Shown here: positions 39,424 through 48,331 of the stretch, piece by piece
How the letters are laid out: every line of letters begins with the position of its first letter
Position numbering within the stretch: the first letter of the stretch is position 1
Assembly (NCBI GenBank): GCA_947175425.1
Contig: CAMWMR010000005.1
Span: 32,348-96,347 of the forward strand
DNA length: 64,000 nt
Origin: an uncultured Porphyromonadaceae bacterium
GTDB taxonomy: Bacteria; Bacteroidota; Bacteroidia; Bacteroidales; Muribaculaceae
Direction of reading: 5' to 3'
Notes under the pieces: model-generated
The model's input: the letters and a program-made list of their open reading frames with translations, nothing else
Databases searched by the model: none
What the model was told of the DNA's origin: nothing
Program-made: the position numbers and the translations under genes

Positions 39424-40161
39424 CTAACGGAGAAAGGCTCTGAGCCCTCGCTTCCGCTCGTAAATACTTAGTTCAAACAAAATATCTTCTAAATACAGGT
39501 CCTCATACCCGTTGACCTCCCAATAAGCCTCCAAAAACTCCGGAGGCAAAGGCGGAGGCGAACTCATCGCACGCTTACGCACCTTCGGCAAATAATCCTC
39601 AAACGGACGGTAATAATCCGGCACTTGATGACACGGACGTATCAGCTGAATAATAATCACGGCATTCTCTAAGTGAATAGCCTCGCAGGCCACACGCAGC
39701 CAATAGAAATTCCACTCCGTAGTACGGATCCAAATAACATTGAACGTACCGCCACGACAGCCGTACAGGCTGCGAGGTGTCGAATATCGACACCGAAACC
39801 TTCTGCGACAATACTGCATCGCAGGATCCTTTAAATTGTCCGCAATCACGCACAAGTCAGCCCCGTGATATTGATTTATCACGCCCGGATACACATGTTT
39901 ATACACATAGTTTAGATACTCGAGAATCGTTCGCGTATAATCCACCCCTTTTTTGGGTGCAATAACAATCCTCCCTCCTCCCGGACTCTTTCGCGCACGT
40001 TCTGCAGCGGTTATAAACTTGAGCTCCTGCTCATTAAGTTGTCGTCCCGGAATAAAATTTGAATATTTGCGGTTCATAATCATTGGAATTTGAATTAATG
40101 GATGAATGAATTTAAAATTTGAATAATTATTTAAGCCTCGGGGAAACTTAGCCCCTTTCAA
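39424..40161 (-). CDS. Hypothetical protein, no recognised family (start may be internal, e.g. MNRKYSNFIPGRQL)
   Basis: Long ORF with own -7 element (CAAAGTTA 40189-40196); internal VDYTRTILEYLNYVYKHVYPG, proline-rich SSPPPLPPEFLEAYW. Confidence 0.6.
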   Translation of the reverse strand: MKGAKFPRGLNNYSNFKFIHPLIQIPMIMNRKYSNFIPGRQLNEQELKFITAAERARKSPGGGRIVIAPKKGVDYTRTILEYLNYVYKHVYPGVINQYHGADLCVIADNLKDPAMQYCRRRFRCRYSTPRSLYGCRGGTFNVIWIRTTEWNFYWLRVACEAIHLENAVIIIQLIRPCHQVPDYYRPFEDYLPKVRKRAMSSPPPLPPEFLEAYWEVNGYEDLYLEDILFELSIYERKRGLRAFLR

Positions 40162-40188
40162 AAGTTGAACTCTTCAACTCTCACACCG

Positions 40189-40196
40189 CAAAGTTA
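40189..40196 (-). promoter_or_regulatory. -7 element TAACTTTG for orphan gene
   Basis: CAAAGTTA on + strand. Confidence 0.45.
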
Positions 40197-40316
40197 CAAC
40201 ATAAATTTGCGTTTGTCAATACCTAAGCGCCATTTTTTTGCATTTAACATTTTACATTCCACTCCAAACACCTCAAAACCAACGATATTCCCGTATAAAT
40301 TAACACACGTTAAAAA

Positions 40317-40350
40317 AGCGTCCGTTTGCCTTTCACAACAAACGAACGCT
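40317..40350 (-). terminator. Terminator of the PLB-like operon
   Basis: AGCGTCCGTTTG / CAAACGAACGCT 12-bp stem with one mismatch; on the minus strand followed by TTTTTTA. Confidence 0.75.
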
Positions 40351-40407
40351 CTATTTTTATTGGAAAATGTCCTTTAGAGTGAGCTTGATTTCAAAACACC
40401 CTCTCTT

Positions 40408-40523
40408 AGAGTGGGGTTCAATTCTGCTGGTAAAAAGATTTAGAATGGATTTTCGAGAATGAAAGCTAAAAACAGGCCGAAAAGACTTCTAAAGATTTTA
40501 TTAGCTGAATTCAAACCCACTCT
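40408..40523. repeat. 17-bp imperfect inverted repeats flanking an ~82-nt spacer
   Basis: AGAGTGGGGTTCAATTC (40408-40424) vs GAATTCAAACCCACTCT (40507-40523). Confidence 0.7.
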
Positions 40524-42163
40524 TACTCCATAAACATTTTTACACGGTTCCAACGACCATCCAAGGCATCAGGAACACAATCAATTTCCTCCGGCTGCTT
40601 CATGTCGGCGAACTGCGATTCACTCCAGATGAAAGGCAGATGACGTACATGGGCTGTACCGAATTTCATCCAGAAAGATGTCTTCGTTCCGTCAATCGAA
40701 GGTTTGCGCGAAAGCGATGCCAACGTCTCCTTAATAAGATCTGTCGAGAAAGCTTTCGCATCTACTGAGCCGTCAGGACGGATTCGTGGCATTTCTGTAG
40801 TTCCGTAACCCAAATCCCAACGTCCGTAAATCGAAAGCGGTTCACGCTCAGCCGTATAGGTAATTAGAGCCTTCGCACTCTCGATATCCTCTACGGTACC
40901 GATTCGGTCCCACAACTGGATACGACGCATTGGACGCAGATTCATGCTTTCAAGCTCATAGCCGACATACCAGTAAATCGGCTGATTGATACCGAATATA
41001 TGGGTAGGAGTTATCAAGTGGTGATCATAGTCCAGAAAATTAGGCTTGTAACCGGTGGAATCGGTCATTGTTATGTTCTTGCCGTCACACACAAATAGTA
41101 CGGTACGGTTGTAGCTCATTTCAACAAGACCTATACGCCCGGTATTAGCATCCACAAGATGATAACCGTTAAGGTAAGTGCCTGTATTATCAAGCTTGCA
41201 GTACTCGTAGAACTCCTCGAGTGTACGGGCAAACTGCTCGGCGGCAGCGCTACGGTACGTTAGCCATACGCCAAGAATTTTCGTCTTGTCGTAAAGGTCA
41301 ACATGCGTAGTTTCATTAAAGCCTATGCCGTTACCGTTGAAACCGAAGTCGGTATTCGAGCCGAACTGGCCCTGGCAATTGGCATTCTGTGTAACGAAAT
41401 CGTCTCCGATACAGTAGGTTACAGCGCACGACTGTGCCCAGAAGCAGCACCACGAGTTATGCGTCCAAAAAACATTCCCGTCCGGCATCATTTTGGTAAA
41501 CGCCGTGCAATGGTCGGGCTTATCCTTCGACGTCAGCTTCTTTGCTGTTCCATAGCCCATTACAAGACCTATTTTATCGCCGATTGCGTCAAAAAGGTCA
41601 TACTGGGAATTAATGAAAATTACATCCAGGAACGTCAGAGGCTCGTTGTCAATAGCAAGTTTGCTCTGTTCGGGAGCGTACGACGACAATGCAAGGTCGC
41701 TGTATGCCACTTCCTTACGCGGTGTCGCACCCACTGCTCCCTCGTAAATGCCTAACTGGCGGAACATCAGGCGGATAATTTTCTGAACCATAGGATCGTC
41801 CTTACGCTGTTCTGCCCAATCGTAAAGATAATTATAGTTCTGGACAACAGCCTCTCCGGCAGCCGTAAGATACTCGGGTTTTACTTCTACCGAAATTGCA
41901 TCCTGAGGGGTAGAACCTACAAGGAAGTTTTTCCACGAATTGTTTCGCGTGGCAAGGATAGTCTCGCCTGTCTGCACCTTACCCTGCACATAACCCGCAT
42001 TATACTCGTTTTGGTATATGCTTACATTAGGATTCTGCGCATAAATGGCATAGTTCCAATTGTTGTCAACACACTGTGCGAAACCGCACGTATATTGGTC
42101 GAGAACAAACTGGGTTGCAGCCGTATTCTTGAATTTTGGGATATATTTAGCCATAGCGTTCAA
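40523..42163 (-). CDS. Phospholipase B-like (PLBD / PF04916-type) Ntn-hydrolase, paralog A
   Basis: NNWNYAIYAQNP..QNEYNAGYVQGKVQTG, HCTAFTKMMPDGNVFWTHNSW (Cys219 candidate nucleophile), GSNTDFGFNGNGIGFNETT, NTGTYLNGYHLVD, TVEDIESAKALITY...PLSIYGRWDLGYG...PDGSVDAKAFS, matching recalled PLBD motif order. Confidence 0.75.
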   Translation of the reverse strand: MNAMAKYIPKFKNTAATQFVLDQYTCGFAQCVDNNWNYAIYAQNPNVSIYQNEYNAGYVQGKVQTGETILATRNNSWKNFLVGSTPQDAISVEVKPEYLTAAGEAVVQNYNYLYDWAEQRKDDPMVQKIIRLMFRQLGIYEGAVGATPRKEVAYSDLALSSYAPEQSKLAIDNEPLTFLDVIFINSQYDLFDAIGDKIGLVMGYGTAKKLTSKDKPDHCTAFTKMMPDGNVFWTHNSWCCFWAQSCAVTYCIGDDFVTQNANCQGQFGSNTDFGFNGNGIGFNETTHVDLYDKTKILGVWLTYRSAAAEQFARTLEEFYEYCKLDNTGTYLNGYHLVDANTGRIGLVEMSYNRTVLFVCDGKNITMTDSTGYKPNFLDYDHHLITPTHIFGINQPIYWYVGYELESMNLRPMRRIQLWDRIGTVEDIESAKALITYTAEREPLSIYGRWDLGYGTTEMPRIRPDGSVDAKAFSTDLIKETLASLSRKPSIDGTKTSFWMKFGTAHVRHLPFIWSESQFADMKQPEEIDCVPDALDGRWNRVKMFME

Positions 42164-42169
42164 GTTTTA

Positions 42170-43831
42170 TCATTCCATAAAAAGTTTAACTTTGTTCCAG
42201 GCTCCGTCAATGGCATCGGGGATGAGGTCCACTTCCTCGGGTTCCTTGAAACGCGACCATATCGATTGCGACCAGATAAAAGGCTGTCCGTCAATGTAAG
42301 GGCTGCCGAATTTCATCCAGAACGATGTCTTGGTACCGTTTATCGAAGGTTTCATCGAAAGCGATGAAAGCACTGCCTTGATTTCCTCCGTACCGAATGC
42401 CTTCGCATCGATTGACCCGTGAGGCTGATAACGCATGAACTCCGATGTACCGTAGTTGTGATCCCAACGGCCCGCAATGGAAATTGGCTCAAGACTTTCA
42501 TTATAGGTAATAAGATTCTTGGCATCGTCCATGGTACGCACATTGGCAATATTCCGGTATAGCTGGTAACGACGCTTGGGAGCACCGTCAATCGTCTCCA
42601 GCTCGCGCCATATTCGCTTGTAAACAGGAATGTTACAGCCAAGCACATGCGTCGGATCAACCATATGGTGGTCGTAGTCCAGGAAATCGGGAACATATCC
42701 TGTCGAATCGCTTACGGCTACATTGCTTCCGTCGCTCTTGAACAGCGCGAAACGGCTGTAACTCATGTCAATCATACCGAATTCTCCCTTGTAGGCGTCA
42801 ACAACCATATATGCGTTAAGGTAAGTTCCGGTATTGTCAAGAGTGCAGAAATAATAGAAATCGTCTATCGATTTTGCAAACATTTCTGCTGCTGCGGCAC
42901 GCCATGTCATCCACAGCCCCTCTACCTTAGGCTCGGTATAGAAATATGTCTCTGTCGTTTCGTTAAACCCTATGCCGTGACCGTTGAAACCGAAATCGGT
43001 ATTCGATCCGAACTGGCCGGGCGAGAAAGTATTCTGCGTAAGGAAATCCTCGCCAATCACATAAGTAATTGCACAAGTCTGTGCCATGAAGCAGCACCAG
43101 CTTGTATGGGTCCACAGAATTTCGCCGTTGTCAAGACGTTTTACAAAGCCCGAGCAACGTCCCGGTTTGAGGCGCAAATCCTCCTGAAGCTCTTCCTCTC
43201 GCTTCTCAAGAGTCTTTTCCGCATCATCTTTTTCAAGCTTGTTAAGGGCAACGCCAAGTTGCTTGCCTACAGCGTCCCAAAGGTCCATTTGCGCATTGAT
43301 GAAATAAACATCAATAAACGTAAGTGCCTCATCTCCCGAGTGCATCGTGGAGTCACTGGCATCCATCGACGACAGCTTCAAATCATCGAATTTCACATCG
43401 CTGCGTGGCTGCTTGTCGCTTGCGCCTTCGTAAATGCCGAGCATTCGGAACATGAGTCGGGCAAACGCCTCGCCGGCTCGCTCCGACAAATGTTTTTCAA
43501 CCCAGTCGGTAAGATAATTGTAGTTGTCTACCAGCGCTTTGGTCGCTATTTCAAGGCCGCCGGGAGGTATTTGCGTGGAGTTGGCGCCGGGGCCTTCGTC
43601 TAAGACATACCATCGCCAGGTGTTGTTTCGCGTGGCTTTGATTGTCGCTCCGGTCTGAACCTTGCCCTGCACATAGCCGGCATTGTACTCGTTCTGGAAT
43701 ATGCTTGCCGAGGGATCCTGGGCATAAACCGCATAATTCCAGTTGTTGTCGATACACTGGGCATAACCGCGAGTGTATTGATTGAGCACGAATTCAACGG
43801 GTTCCGTGTTCTTGAATTTTGGAGTGTACAT
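42170..43831 (-). CDS. Phospholipase B-like (PLBD / PF04916-type) Ntn-hydrolase, paralog B
   Basis: Clear paralog of the adjacent gene; RCSGFVKRLDNGEILWTHTSWCCFMAQTCAITYVIGEDFLTQN (Cys226 candidate nucleophile); GSNTDFGFNGHGIGFNETT; Lys/Glu-rich insert before the Cys. Confidence 0.75.
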   Translation of the reverse strand: MYTPKFKNTEPVEFVLNQYTRGYAQCIDNNWNYAVYAQDPSASIFQNEYNAGYVQGKVQTGATIKATRNNTWRWYVLDEGPGANSTQIPPGGLEIATKALVDNYNYLTDWVEKHLSERAGEAFARLMFRMLGIYEGASDKQPRSDVKFDDLKLSSMDASDSTMHSGDEALTFIDVYFINAQMDLWDAVGKQLGVALNKLEKDDAEKTLEKREEELQEDLRLKPGRCSGFVKRLDNGEILWTHTSWCCFMAQTCAITYVIGEDFLTQNTFSPGQFGSNTDFGFNGHGIGFNETTETYFYTEPKVEGLWMTWRAAAAEMFAKSIDDFYYFCTLDNTGTYLNAYMVVDAYKGEFGMIDMSYSRFALFKSDGSNVAVSDSTGYVPDFLDYDHHMVDPTHVLGCNIPVYKRIWRELETIDGAPKRRYQLYRNIANVRTMDDAKNLITYNESLEPISIAGRWDHNYGTSEFMRYQPHGSIDAKAFGTEEIKAVLSSLSMKPSINGTKTSFWMKFGSPYIDGQPFIWSQSIWSRFKEPEEVDLIPDAIDGAWNKVKLFME

Positions 43832-43859
43832 AATATATGTTAGTTAAAATTGGGGAGAC

Positions 43860-45206
43860 TTATTTGGCGTCGCTGTTCTTTGACGTATCACCCGACGATA
43901 CTGTCGTCTTTTCGGGCATGGGCGATATCGAGGCGGCTGTGGTTGCTACAGGGCCCTCGGGTTTGCTCTTGTCGTTCTTGTCATCCGCATGGCGCATTCT
44001 TGTAATTATCTGACGTACAATTACTATAACAAGTGCTACAAATGTCATATACATGCAAATCTTGAACGCGATAATAGGATGTGTCGAGCACGACGAGTGG
44101 AACAGTTTTGCTATACCGTCAATTATAAAGGGTGCCACAACATTACCTATCGAGTCCATGGATGCGAACCAGGCCAAAGTCAGAGTAAGCGCTATTCGGG
44201 ACGATGCAACCGACAGACGGTCATAGTAGTAAGGCTGAGCGATGCCGTAGAAATACGATGCTACAAGAATACCAAGACCCACAACCAAGGCGCTCGATGA
44301 AATTACCATAAGAACAAATCCAACGGCAATAAGAGCCATAACTACAACTGCCACATGATTCTTGCACACCTTGAGGCAGAATGTAAGGGTATATCCCGAC
44401 GCCATGATGCCAAGGAAAAGAATCGAGGTCAGGTAACCCGCGGTGGTCGTGGAGGTATAACGGAAAGGAATATAAAGGCTGATTGCCGATATTACAAGTG
44501 TAATAAAGAAGTAGTAAAGGCAATAGCGGACAAGCATAGGCACATTAACCTCTTTCGAGAATTTGTAATGGACCTTTGTGGTGTTGAGCTTGGCGGCATC
44601 GTTTTTACGAATATCCGCAGGCTCGGTAATATATTTGCGGAAACCCTTTGCAAAGAACAGTGGAACAAAAGGTAACAGATAAATTACAAATGGCAGTCGC
44701 CAGCTGATTTTTGCCAGATAACCCGTTGCAACAACCGAAATCATTAGAACAAGGTTAAGAGTAGCCGATGTATAACCGTACTGGTTTGTTCGTGCTTTCC
44801 CGCCGAACATATCGGCAATAAATGCCGACGCAAGCGGCGAAAGTATACCGGCGGCAATACCAATGAGAAAACTCAGAATAATGAGAGTAATCATATTGGG
44901 CGCAATGAAGAAACATGCGCCGCCGATACCGTAGAACAGACACGTCCAGTTAAGCAGTTTGGCATTGTTGAACTTGGTGCCTATCCAGCCTCCCAGGAAC
45001 ACAAACGGAATGGCCGCGATATTTGGCCCGAGAGTCAGAAACTGGGTCTCCAGCTGGGAGGTACCCGGAAAAATTTTGGTAAGATCACCCATTATAGGCG
45101 AAATGGCAAGACCCGGAATCGACGTGCATATGTAAATCACATACAGGTTGAATACGGCCCATAGTGGTAGTGTGGCTGTGCCGTAGCCTGATTTAATGCC
45201 TTTCAT
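43860..45206 (-). CDS. MFS transporter
   Basis: IPGLAISPIMGDLTKIFPGTSQLETQFLTLGPNIAAIPFVFLGGWIGTKFNNAKLLNW; 12-TM pattern. Confidence 0.9.
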   Translation of the reverse strand: MKGIKSGYGTATLPLWAVFNLYVIYICTSIPGLAISPIMGDLTKIFPGTSQLETQFLTLGPNIAAIPFVFLGGWIGTKFNNAKLLNWTCLFYGIGGACFFIAPNMITLIILSFLIGIAAGILSPLASAFIADMFGGKARTNQYGYTSATLNLVLMISVVATGYLAKISWRLPFVIYLLPFVPLFFAKGFRKYITEPADIRKNDAAKLNTTKVHYKFSKEVNVPMLVRYCLYYFFITLVISAISLYIPFRYTSTTTAGYLTSILFLGIMASGYTLTFCLKVCKNHVAVVVMALIAVGFVLMVISSSALVVGLGILVASYFYGIAQPYYYDRLSVASSRIALTLTLAWFASMDSIGNVVAPFIIDGIAKLFHSSCSTHPIIAFKICMYMTFVALVIVIVRQIITRMRHADDKNDKSKPEGPVATTAASISPMPEKTTVSSGDTSKNSDAK

Positions 45207-45230
45207 AGCTGTTATTGTTTATTTGAAAAT

Positions 45231-46580
45231 TTAGAAGTTGAAGGCGAGCTGGGTCTGGATACGGCTGTCATGAGCTCCGCCGATATTCCAGGTCTCACGA
45301 TGACCCCACAGGTACTCTATACCCCACTGGAGCCAGGGTGTTATGTTATAGAAGCAGTTTACAGCGCCATATAGTGCATAGCGGTAATTCTGCGATTCAT
45401 CAAGTGCGTTGCAGTAGTCGCGCACATCCCATATTCTCGACTGTGAGAACATGGCATTGAACTGAAGCTTCGAGCTGACATTATAGCTCACGCCGAAATT
45501 GAGACCGGCCATGGGGGAAGCTGCCATTTGGCCGGGATGTGAATCCTCGGGGACAAACGAAAGCGGTTTGCCGGCAATATCCTGTAGATAGTTGCCTATG
45601 CCCTTGCCGTAGGCGAACTGATAATAGAAAATTAAAGGCTTGACAGGCTGGAAATTACCCGAGAGCATTACACCCCAGCCGGCTTTGTGACGTGTCTTTG
45701 ATGCAACAAGATCGCGATAGGCGAAATTGCGCAGAATACCCGAAACGCGGATTCGGTTCCACTCGGAGAACGAGTATTCAACCCACGCGGGAATATCGGG
45801 AATCATCTGCTCGGCATCACCGTAGTCGGCAACCTGCTTGCCGTCGTATTCGGGGTAGTCTTTTCCTCGGTAATAACCGTTGGATGAGTAGAATGTAGGC
45901 ATATCCAATGCGGCGGCAAAACGGAAGCCGTTGTACGATTTGGAGGTATACCCTATTTCGTACGATACCGTCGAAACACATCCGCAGGGGCCTTCAGGGT
46001 CGATTGTAGGAGGCTGGCAGGCATAATCATCCTGGAATAGAGTAAGTTTCATACCGGCGGTAAAGCGGCGGTAAGTAATATACGCACGCTGTAGAACCAG
46101 CGATGTCGTAATTCCGTCGGTTCCGGCTTTAATGTAACCGGTTATTTCGTTGTCGGTATTGGCCAAACCTACGATTTGCATGTCTACCGACCCGTTGATA
46201 GGATTGATAAAGAAATCGCCTTTATGGCCGCGCTCTGCGGGAACTGGTATTGCAGATGTCACAAAGCTTATGCCCGCTCCGTCCTGTTTATAGAGGTTAT
46301 TGCCTATATCGTAACCCAGAATAGGGGTAATAGACCCGCCTATGGTCATTATAAAATTATTATTCTTGGTGTGGAGGGCGAACGACGGTGCAGGAATTTC
46401 TCGATGACCCTGAGGACGCGAGCGTTTCAAAATCTTTTTGATTTCGGGAGTTGTGCGTCCGAACTCGATTTTGTTTGTGGCGTCATCTCCCGGAGCGAGT
46501 GTGACTTCGTCCTGTGCATACATCGGGAATGTTCCCGAAACGGCAATAAACGCCAAAGCGGCTTTAACAGCAGATTTCAT
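45231..46580 (-). CDS. Outer-membrane porin, DcaP-like trimeric type
   Basis: Signal peptide; coiled N-terminal stretch EIKKILKRSR; NNFIMTIGGSITPILGYDIG; LQRAYITYRRFTAGMKLTLFQDD; C-terminal IQTQLAFNF. Confidence 0.65.
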   Translation of the reverse strand: MKSAVKAALAFIAVSGTFPMYAQDEVTLAPGDDATNKIEFGRTTPEIKKILKRSRPQGHREIPAPSFALHTKNNNFIMTIGGSITPILGYDIGNNLYKQDGAGISFVTSAIPVPAERGHKGDFFINPINGSVDMQIVGLANTDNEITGYIKAGTDGITTSLVLQRAYITYRRFTAGMKLTLFQDDYACQPPTIDPEGPCGCVSTVSYEIGYTSKSYNGFRFAAALDMPTFYSSNGYYRGKDYPEYDGKQVADYGDAEQMIPDIPAWVEYSFSEWNRIRVSGILRNFAYRDLVASKTRHKAGWGVMLSGNFQPVKPLIFYYQFAYGKGIGNYLQDIAGKPLSFVPEDSHPGQMAASPMAGLNFGVSYNVSSKLQFNAMFSQSRIWDVRDYCNALDESQNYRYALYGAVNCFYNITPWLQWGIEYLWGHRETWNIGGAHDSRIQTQLAFNF

Positions 46581-46671
46581 ATTAGAGTTAATTTAATTTG
46601 ATTGTTAAACTCGGGTTATAGACAAATAATTTTTAGTTTTATTAATGAATAAAATTAATAAATTACGCAGG

Positions 46672-46839
46672 TCTGCAAGCCGTGCGCATATTTGCATAAC
46701 ATTGCACAGGGTAATAAGTTTATAGAATCTTTCGTTTTTGAAAAGAAATTTTTAATTACTTACATCCGCTCCACATTAATATAATTGAACTAAAATTACC
46801 GAAGCAACGTTATAGTTTACAAATCTGCAAGCCGGGCGC
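46672..46839. promoter_or_regulatory. Pair of 16-bp direct repeats in the divergent porin/MFS intergenic region
   Basis: TCTGCAAGCCGTGCGC (46672-46687) and TCTGCAAGCCGGGCGC (46824-46839). Confidence 0.5.
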
Positions 46840-46876
46840 GTCCCGCTATTCAACAACCTCTTTTAAAACTATAAAT

Positions 46877-48205
46877 ATGAAATACGTTGATTCGGGGTGT
46901 GGCAAGATGCCGTTCATCTCTTTAGTGGCTATCCTGTCCATCTCTCTAACGGTAAACTTGCCCGGACTCGCAATCTCACCCATTATGGGAAAGCTCGACC
47001 AAGTTTTCCACCATGTTTCCGAGCTTGAAATTCAGTTGCTTACGGTACTCCCGAACCTCGTTACAATACCTTTTATATTGTGTTCGGGCAAGATTTGCAA
47101 CCAGCGTAACCAAATGTACATTCTCGCCACAGGATTGATATTGTATACTCTTACCGGTGTTCTGTACTTTTTTGCCTCATCTATGATTGAACTTATTCTG
47201 CTCAGTTGTCTTTTAGGCGTGGGCTGCGGACTTGTCATTCCTTTGGCGGCCAGCCTTATATCACAGTATTTTGTAGGTAAAGCACGTACCCGCGAATTAG
47301 GAATGAAATCCAGCCTGTCAAATTTCACCGTTATCTTCGCAACCCTGTTTGTCGGATGGATTGCAGCTTTCAACTGGCATCTGGCTTTTATAGTCTATAT
47401 GGTACCGATTATACCATTGTGCCTCATACCATTTATGACGTCCAAGTATATCGAAGGGCATAAAATCGACAACCCCACTCCCCCGCCCTATACCCCCCTC
47501 AAAGAACCCGCTCCAACCGACGACGAACAGGCTAAGGCCAAGGCAAAAAAACGTCCCGTTTCCGTTAACTTCCACTTTCAGGGCAGCATAGGCTTGCTTT
47601 TGCTCGCCGGAGTAATGGGATTGTATTTTTTAATCACTTACGCCACCGAAGTCGTATCCTACTACCTGCCTTTCACTATGGAGCACTATAAGCTCAGCAC
47701 AGGCGATGTAGGCGTTGCAACGGCAATGTTCTTTGCCTCGGCAACACTTTCGGGATTCTTCCTCACCAAAATTATAGGATTTTTCAAAAACTATACAATT
47801 CAGGCAGCCGTTGCATTATGTATCATCGGTTTGTTCGCCGTTGGTTTCATTCACCATTACTGGGCATATATCGTTGGCGTGTTCATCATGGGATTCGGCT
47901 ACGGAATAGTACAGCCCGTAATTTACGACAAAACCTCCTACCTTGCCCCTACTGCCGCAAAGTCCACCGAGTACTTTGCCTATCTACTCACCTGCAATTA
48001 CATAGGCATATCAATGGTACCCTTCATAATAAGCTCGATGAAGCGACTGTTCGATGCCCAGGGCAACCCCAATTTTGCTTTCATTTTCAACGGATGCGTA
48101 GTGGTGCTCATTTTGATTGTGGCATTCATCAAGCGTAATTCGTTCGTTATCAACGTCGACAAGAACTCCTACGAACAACCCGCACCCGACAACACCAATA
48201 AATAA
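46877..48205 (+). CDS. MFS transporter (second, divergent)
   Basis: SLTVNLPGLAISPIMGKLDQVFHHVSELEIQLLTVLPNLVTIPFILCSGKICNQRNQ, same opening motif as the MFS at 43860. Confidence 0.9.
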   Translation: MKYVDSGCGKMPFISLVAILSISLTVNLPGLAISPIMGKLDQVFHHVSELEIQLLTVLPNLVTIPFILCSGKICNQRNQMYILATGLILYTLTGVLYFFASSMIELILLSCLLGVGCGLVIPLAASLISQYFVGKARTRELGMKSSLSNFTVIFATLFVGWIAAFNWHLAFIVYMVPIIPLCLIPFMTSKYIEGHKIDNPTPPPYTPLKEPAPTDDEQAKAKAKKRPVSVNFHFQGSIGLLLLAGVMGLYFLITYATEVVSYYLPFTMEHYKLSTGDVGVATAMFFASATLSGFFLTKIIGFFKNYTIQAAVALCIIGLFAVGFIHHYWAYIVGVFIMGFGYGIVQPVIYDKTSYLAPTAAKSTEYFAYLLTCNYIGISMVPFIISSMKRLFDAQGNPNFAFIFNGCVVVLILIVAFIKRNSFVINVDKNSYEQPAPDNTNK

Positions 48206-48227
48206 TTTATAATCATCCCCACCGAGG

Positions 48228-48257
48228 CCGTCCGGACAAGTTTCGGGCGGTTTTTTT
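48228..48257 (+). terminator. Rho-independent terminator after second MFS
   Basis: CCGTCCG-GACAAGTTT-CGGGCGG followed by TTTTTTT. Confidence 0.8.
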
Positions 48258-48263
48258 CAGTCG

Positions 48264-48281
48264 TCTCAACATTTGTTGAGA
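48264..48281. promoter_or_regulatory. 18-bp palindromic operator (candidate Crp/Fnr-type site)
   Basis: TCTCAACATTTGTTGAGA; 20 nt upstream of the -7 TAACTTTG at 48302. Confidence 0.65.
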
Positions 48282-48301
48282 GCAAAGTCACAATTTCAAT
48301 C

Positions 48302-48309
48302 TAACTTTG
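48302..48309 (+). promoter_or_regulatory. -7 element TAACTTTG upstream of the 48332 gene
   Basis: TAnnTTTG match; no obvious TTTG -33 box, palindrome in its place. Confidence 0.6.
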
Positions 48310-48331
48310 CTCATATTTCAACTTTCATCAA

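Noticed and set aside
40408-40523. Insertion sequence ends
   Set aside because: Inverted repeats lack a transposase ORF between them and no clear target-site duplication is visible.
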